From Methanobacteriota archaeon (GTDB lineage Archaea > Thermoplasmatota > Poseidoniia > Poseidoniales > Poseidoniaceae), in the NCBI GenBank assembly GCA_011522915.1, contig WTIA01000111.1:1-41221 (forward strand): a stretch of DNA of 41,221 nucleotides, in the 5' to 3' direction. Below the pieces are notes generated by a model. It did not search any database, was not told the origin of the DNA, and saw only the letters and a program-made list of their open reading frames with translations. Shown here one piece after another: positions 37,048 to 41,221 of this stretch. The stretch's first letter is position 1, and every line of letters begins with the position of its first letter. The translations under genes and the position numbers were made by a program.

Positions 37048-37426
37048 ACAGCGATATGCTTTGGCGAATAGAGCCATAGAAGAAAGCATGGAAGAAAATG
37101 CACATGGCAAGGTGATTCTTGTCGAGGGTAAGAGAGATGAGTTGGCTTTACGTAATTTAGGATTCACAGGCCCTATCGAGAAATTAAATCGCGGTTGGAC
37201 GGTTGACAGGGTGGTGGTTTACATTACAGAAAATTACGGCTCATGCATAGTTTTGATGGATTGGGATAGGACCGGTGGTCGCTTGCAAAAACGGCTAATG
37301 GATTCTATGACAAGTCTTGACACAAAACCATGTGATGAATTGAGAAGAGCCCTATCAAAAGCGATGAAGCCCGATACTATGTGTGTCGAAGATTTACCTT
37401 CATTCCTCGGGGAGGATTACCCCTGA
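37037..37426 (+). CDS. Small Toprim-domain protein
   Basis: TTG start overlapping DUF167 by 11 bp; VILVEGKRDELALRNLGF and IVLMDWDRTGGRLQKRL (Toprim E and DxD). Confidence 0.85.
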   Translation: MNREQRYALANRAIEESMEENAHGKVILVEGKRDELALRNLGFTGPIEKLNRGWTVDRVVVYITENYGSCIVLMDWDRTGGRLQKRLMDSMTSLDTKPCDELRRALSKAMKPDTMCVEDLPSFLGEDYP

Positions 37427-37882
37427 TTCCTTCACAGTGTTTAGAACGACGTGGGTATAAGATCGAGAAATACCGTCTAGTGTAAAGACAGTTTTTGTTA
37501 GGTCGTCAAGGTCTTCGCGATTTTTAACTCTGGCCAAAACCATTGAGTCCCAGTCTCCGGTTACGTCGTATACTGCAAAAACTCGATTGTCTGAAGATAT
37601 GTGTTTTTGCACGTCCATGATTTTCCCTTTCTCGATACATAGTCCTGCCATTACCGTCATGCCCCATCCGACCGAATCGGCGTTTAATTTTGGCGCATAT
37701 CCAGAAATTACGCCATCTGCTTCCAATCTGCGAAGACGGTTCGTTATAGTGCCTTGAGCAACTTTGAGTTTCTGTGCTAATTGCCTGTGTGACATTCTTC
37801 CATCTTCGCAGAGGGCTTCTACAATCGCACGGTCGACAGAATCCAAAGCCATATTCCAAAGCGATAGGTCGTCTTTATTCAA
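37400..37882 (-). CDS. Lrp/AsnC family transcriptional regulator
   Basis: LDSVDRAIVEALCEDGRMSHRQLAQKLKVAQGTITNRLRRLEADGVISGYAPKLN, followed by a RAM-like domain. Confidence 0.92.
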   Translation of the reverse strand: MNKDDLSLWNMALDSVDRAIVEALCEDGRMSHRQLAQKLKVAQGTITNRLRRLEADGVISGYAPKLNADSVGWGMTVMAGLCIEKGKIMDVQKHISSDNRVFAVYDVTGDWDSMVLARVKNREDLDDLTKTVFTLDGISRSYTHVVLNTVKESGVILPEE

Positions 37883-39015
37883 TCATTCGACCGTGGGTCT
37901 GGAAGATTCAAGTCTAATATCCAATCACCTAACTCGTCGACTTTAACAGCAAGTTTTAGTGTCAAATCGCCGTTTCCGCTAACCCGCAATGTTCCTTCTT
38001 GAGTTGTGTTAGCAGGTATCGTTTGTTTCTTGATTCTACCATTTGCCCTCCAACCTTCGCCCATAGTAAGGTCTCCAATTTCTACAGGGTAGCCAGCAAT
38101 AATTCTGTAATCTATCACGTTCTCTTCTTTGGACCAAGAGCCTTCAAGTCTTGGGAGACCAATCTCTCTTTTCCGTTCTGCCATTATGATAAATCCGATG
38201 CAGACGATTAGAATCAGTAGCAATATCGCTGGAGTCAGTACAGCACCTTGGTCTACAGATTGCCAATATGTTGGCATTTGCTCTCTTTGGATTGAGAGGA
38301 CTCTGTTGGTTTTTTCATCATCAAAACCTCCAATCAAAATCAACATTACCTCGTACTTGTCAGCAAAACTAGCATCTCCTAAGTCTATTCCTGCACCTAC
38401 TAAATGGTCCCTAGTAATCGTTTCATTCCAGTAGTTAGTACCGTTTGCTGCAAAATTTAGTGATGAGGAAGGCGACCAATCTCTGACCAAGTTTGGCACC
38501 TCTCTACCCATCGAATCAACAGCATTTGTTTCAATAATGAAAATGTGCATTTGCGTAGCTCCATTCAGAGCCATCGGGTTCGTCCATGTAGCGGTGATAT
38601 TGAGTAATTCAACCTCGGAAGAGCCTATGAGTTGTATTGTCCAGTCGATGGAAACCTCGTTCTGTCTCATTTCCGGTTTGATATCTGATATGTTTTCAGG
38701 ATAACCATCTATGGCAACTGATGGCGTTTGGGTAAAACTGTGATACATCATTCTAGCATTTGCATCATCATCAGGTAGGCCGCCACCCTCTTCTTCAGCG
38801 CCCGTGCGCCAGTGCAGAAGAGTAATTTCTCCGTCTCTATCCATTTGCTCTAATTGCTCAACCTGACTTTCATCGTCACTTCCATGAAACCATTCCACTA
38901 GTATTGGGGCCTCGTCTTGACTAGCAAACTTGGCTTCAGAATACAGTGAGAGGTCTGAAATTGCCGTTGCAAAAGGCATCACTAGAAGAATAGAAAGAAT
39001 TGCAAGCACCCTCAT
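37879..39015 (-). CDS. Secreted/membrane-anchored hypothetical protein
   Basis: Signal peptide MRVLAILSILLVMPFATA; internal TM AVLTPAILLLILIVCIGFIIMA; possible thioredoxin-like N-terminus not established. Confidence 0.7.
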   Translation of the reverse strand: MRVLAILSILLVMPFATAISDLSLYSEAKFASQDEAPILVEWFHGSDDESQVEQLEQMDRDGEITLLHWRTGAEEEGGGLPDDDANARMMYHSFTQTPSVAIDGYPENISDIKPEMRQNEVSIDWTIQLIGSSEVELLNITATWTNPMALNGATQMHIFIIETNAVDSMGREVPNLVRDWSPSSSLNFAANGTNYWNETITRDHLVGAGIDLGDASFADKYEVMLILIGGFDDEKTNRVLSIQREQMPTYWQSVDQGAVLTPAILLLILIVCIGFIIMAERKREIGLPRLEGSWSKEENVIDYRIIAGYPVEIGDLTMGEGWRANGRIKKQTIPANTTQEGTLRVSGNGDLTLKLAVKVDELGDWILDLNLPDPRSND

Positions 39016-39017
39016 TT

Positions 39018-40706
39018 CTACTCCTCCTCTATTTCGATTCCAAGTTTCATACGGATGATTTCCTTTTCCTTTTCGTCAATCATCAATGATACTCTTGCTG
39101 CAACCCATACTGGCAACAAGTAATCTTCACACTTCAGAATGTAAGATCCTGTATCTATCTCGGTCACGAAGTCTTCCCGCAGTGGAACTTCGCCTTTCAA
39201 TAGCAAAACCATAGTTTCCTCATCGATTTCGACAACGCTGTTGGAAACTCGGTTTCTTAACAATTCCAAAGCCTCTTGTCTCGGCCGCCAAATTCCCTTG
39301 TTATCGGTAAAGGTAGGCTGGCCTACGTGAATAATTTTCAGCGGATGAAAGTCTTCTCCTGGCCAAAAGTCGCCTTTTTTGTTTACCACAATTGGTTTGT
39401 AGAGGCGTTCATACGCCATTTTTGCAGACAAATTAACTCTCTTTCCTCTTTGCCACCAGGCAAAATCTTCCTCATTTAGGCCCCATTTTTCACAGATTTC
39501 TTTAATGATTTCACGGGATGCAGGGATTGTTGAATGCCTATTCTTTTTTCTTCGCGGCAATTCCTCTGCATCACGATTTAACTCTCTATGCAGTATCATA
39601 GATCTTGCAATACCCTCTGGAGTTCTTTCAGCAACGTGCTCGAATAGTGCGACATAGAATCCGCCAGTATTGTTATCATGCTGGTGTACTCTAATCGTTT
39701 TTGACAAATCAGGAGCCGTCAATCCCCGTTGATACGGATTCAACATATTTTCTGAGAGACCTACAAGTTTAGGGATTTCACCCTCCCAATCTACAATTTC
39801 CGAACTCTCATTTAATATGGGCCAGTCATCTCTTCCTCTGTGACATATTAGAGATGGAAAAAGCCTCTCTGCGTCAATATTCACCAATTCTAGCCAAGGA
39901 CATCTTTGCAATATCTCACAAACCACCGCCTCATTTTCAACAGGGTCCAATGAACACGTAGAGTAAACCATCCTTCCACCTGGTCGCAGTAATTGCGCAG
40001 CTCGAGTAGCGATGTCGGCTTGTAACTTGAACAGACTTCGACCTACTTTGGGAGTCCATGACCTCCACAACTCACGGTTTTTCCTCGTAGTAGCAGTGCC
40101 ACTACACGGAGCATCGACAACAATTCCATCCACGCCGGGCTCAGGCATTCTGCCAATGTGTCGACCGTCGTGTTGCATAATCAACATGTTACTGATCCCA
40201 AGTCTTCCACGATTTGTTGTAAGCAGGTTTAGCCTACCTGATGATGGCTCGTTTGCGAGTACTAAACCGTTAGGTACTGCTTCAGCGAGTTGTGTTGCCT
40301 TAGAGCCTGGAGCGGCACAGGTATCCATAACTAGGTCACTTTCTTTTGGTTCCAAAACAACAGGAGGCAGCATTGAGACCGCTTCTTGTCTAGTTATTCT
40401 TCCAGTTTCATGTAGTATTGTAATCAATTTCTTAGACTCAGAATTAGGATAATCTCCCTTTGAAAATGGCATGACCCATGATTCGCTTGCAACCATCCAG
40501 GGGATTCTTTCTCCGCCAATCGATTCGAGCATTTTTCTAGTCCATTCGATATCATGTCTATCCGGCGTTACTCTTAGAGTGACGGGTAATGGTGATGACG
40601 CTATTGGAAGCCACTCTTTCACATCAATGCCTAAGCTTCTGGACAATCCAGCAAGCGGAGTTTGAGCTAATTCGCTGAGTAAACCCGGCTCGGCAGCTCG
40701 CACCAT
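39018..40706 (-). CDS. NOL1/NOP2/Sun family RNA (cytosine-5)-methyltransferase
   Basis: VMDTCAAPGSKATQLAEAVPNGLVLANEPSSGR; GIVVDAPCSGTATTRKN; GGRMVYSTCSLDPVENEAVV. Confidence 0.93.
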   Translation of the reverse strand: MVRAAEPGLLSELAQTPLAGLSRSLGIDVKEWLPIASSPLPVTLRVTPDRHDIEWTRKMLESIGGERIPWMVASESWVMPFSKGDYPNSESKKLITILHETGRITRQEAVSMLPPVVLEPKESDLVMDTCAAPGSKATQLAEAVPNGLVLANEPSSGRLNLLTTNRGRLGISNMLIMQHDGRHIGRMPEPGVDGIVVDAPCSGTATTRKNRELWRSWTPKVGRSLFKLQADIATRAAQLLRPGGRMVYSTCSLDPVENEAVVCEILQRCPWLELVNIDAERLFPSLICHRGRDDWPILNESSEIVDWEGEIPKLVGLSENMLNPYQRGLTAPDLSKTIRVHQHDNNTGGFYVALFEHVAERTPEGIARSMILHRELNRDAEELPRRKKNRHSTIPASREIIKEICEKWGLNEEDFAWWQRGKRVNLSAKMAYERLYKPIVVNKKGDFWPGEDFHPLKIIHVGQPTFTDNKGIWRPRQEALELLRNRVSNSVVEIDEETMVLLLKGEVPLREDFVTEIDTGSYILKCEDYLLPVWVAARVSLMIDEKEKEIIRMKLGIEIEEE

Positions 40707-40776
40707 GACTACGGGTCGGGTCTCTCACTCTTGTTGCTTGTGCAAGTCTAATGGGCAGGTTGTATGTAGGGGTGTC

Positions 40777-41221
40777 ATGGCAGAAACACTTGCGACCCTC
40801 GCATTCCTTTCTGCCTTGGCGATGTTTCTGTCTCCACTTTTTGAAAAAGGTAAGTGGTTAGCAAGTGTTACTGTGGTGTTTTCTTTGCTGGCTTTGTTGC
40901 GGTCACCACTAGAAGGAATACATCAAACAGGTGGCGCTGCTCTAGTCATTGTCGCAACCATGTGCGCGATGATTCAATATCACATCAATAATGGTTTGAA
41001 TAGGAAATATCTCAATGGTTTTGGAGGAGCGATTACATTCGTTTTGCTGCTTGCGATGTATCCCGAAGACGGAATAAAGGAAACAGTGAATGAATACTCG
41101 ATTACAGATGGATTGATATCTGTTCTTGAGTCAGCTTTAGTTGGGGTATTAATCACTCAATTGCTGTACAATTCAATCTCTTTTGACAAAAGAAATACTA
41201 TAGCAATAATTTGTATTATTA
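40777..41221 (+). CDS. Hypothetical polytopic membrane protein, 3'-truncated by window end
   Basis: ATG at 40777, open to window end: MAETLATLAFLSALAMFLSPLFEKGKWLASVTVVFSLLALLRSPLEG... Not in the supplied ORF track because no stop is reached. Confidence 0.65.
   Translation, partial: MAETLATLAFLSALAMFLSPLFEKGKWLASVTVVFSLLALLRSPLEGIHQTGGAALVIVATMCAMIQYHINNGLNRKYLNGFGGAITFVLLLAMYPEDGIKETVNEYSITDGLISVLESALVGVLITQLLYNSISFDKRNTIAIICII

Noticed and set aside
1-41221. CRISPR arrays, transposases, integrases, phage genes
   Set aside because: No regularly spaced direct repeats with unique spacers and no recombinase or phage motifs in the supplied translations.

Overview
The window looks like an archaeal chromosome segment, most likely a marine, aerobic euryarchaeote of the Poseidoniales / Marine Group II type. 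That placement is inferred from type-2 MetAP, FEN1, an archaeal pilin, a TATA/poly-T style of transcription signals, an aa3-type oxidase and bacterial-like accessory genes; no search was run. Left third (1-11.8 kb): a surface-glycan island with an ABC exporter, many glycosyltransferases, WecB/WecC-type UDP-ManNAcA synthesis and a GalE-like epimerase. It is followed by a strongly signposted archaeal type IV pilin-like gene (TATA box, 5' hairpin, Shine-Dalgarno, strong terminator). Middle: housekeeping genes (MetAP2, Sua5/YrdC, SF1 helicase, FEN1, RibD, Trm11-like MTase, lipid kinase), two tRNAs (Arg-TCG, Ser-TGA) and a proline-rich protein with 57-bp tandem repeats. Right: a coxB-coxA-coxC-coxD-SCO operon with unusual domain architectures, then DUF167, Toprim, Lrp/AsnC and NSUN genes. 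The most interesting observations are: (1) a probable unannotated structured ncRNA at about 12668-12809, with three nested stems, an upstream TTTATA box and a downstream T7 tract; (2) CoxA fused to an N-terminal secreted Reeler-like/choice-of-anchor-V-like domain carrying a CGCHG motif; (3) a SCO copper chaperone whose Cys-Cys and His ligands are split by a ~330-aa repeat insertion and which ends in a PGF-CTERM-like tail. No CRISPR array or mobile element was seen.
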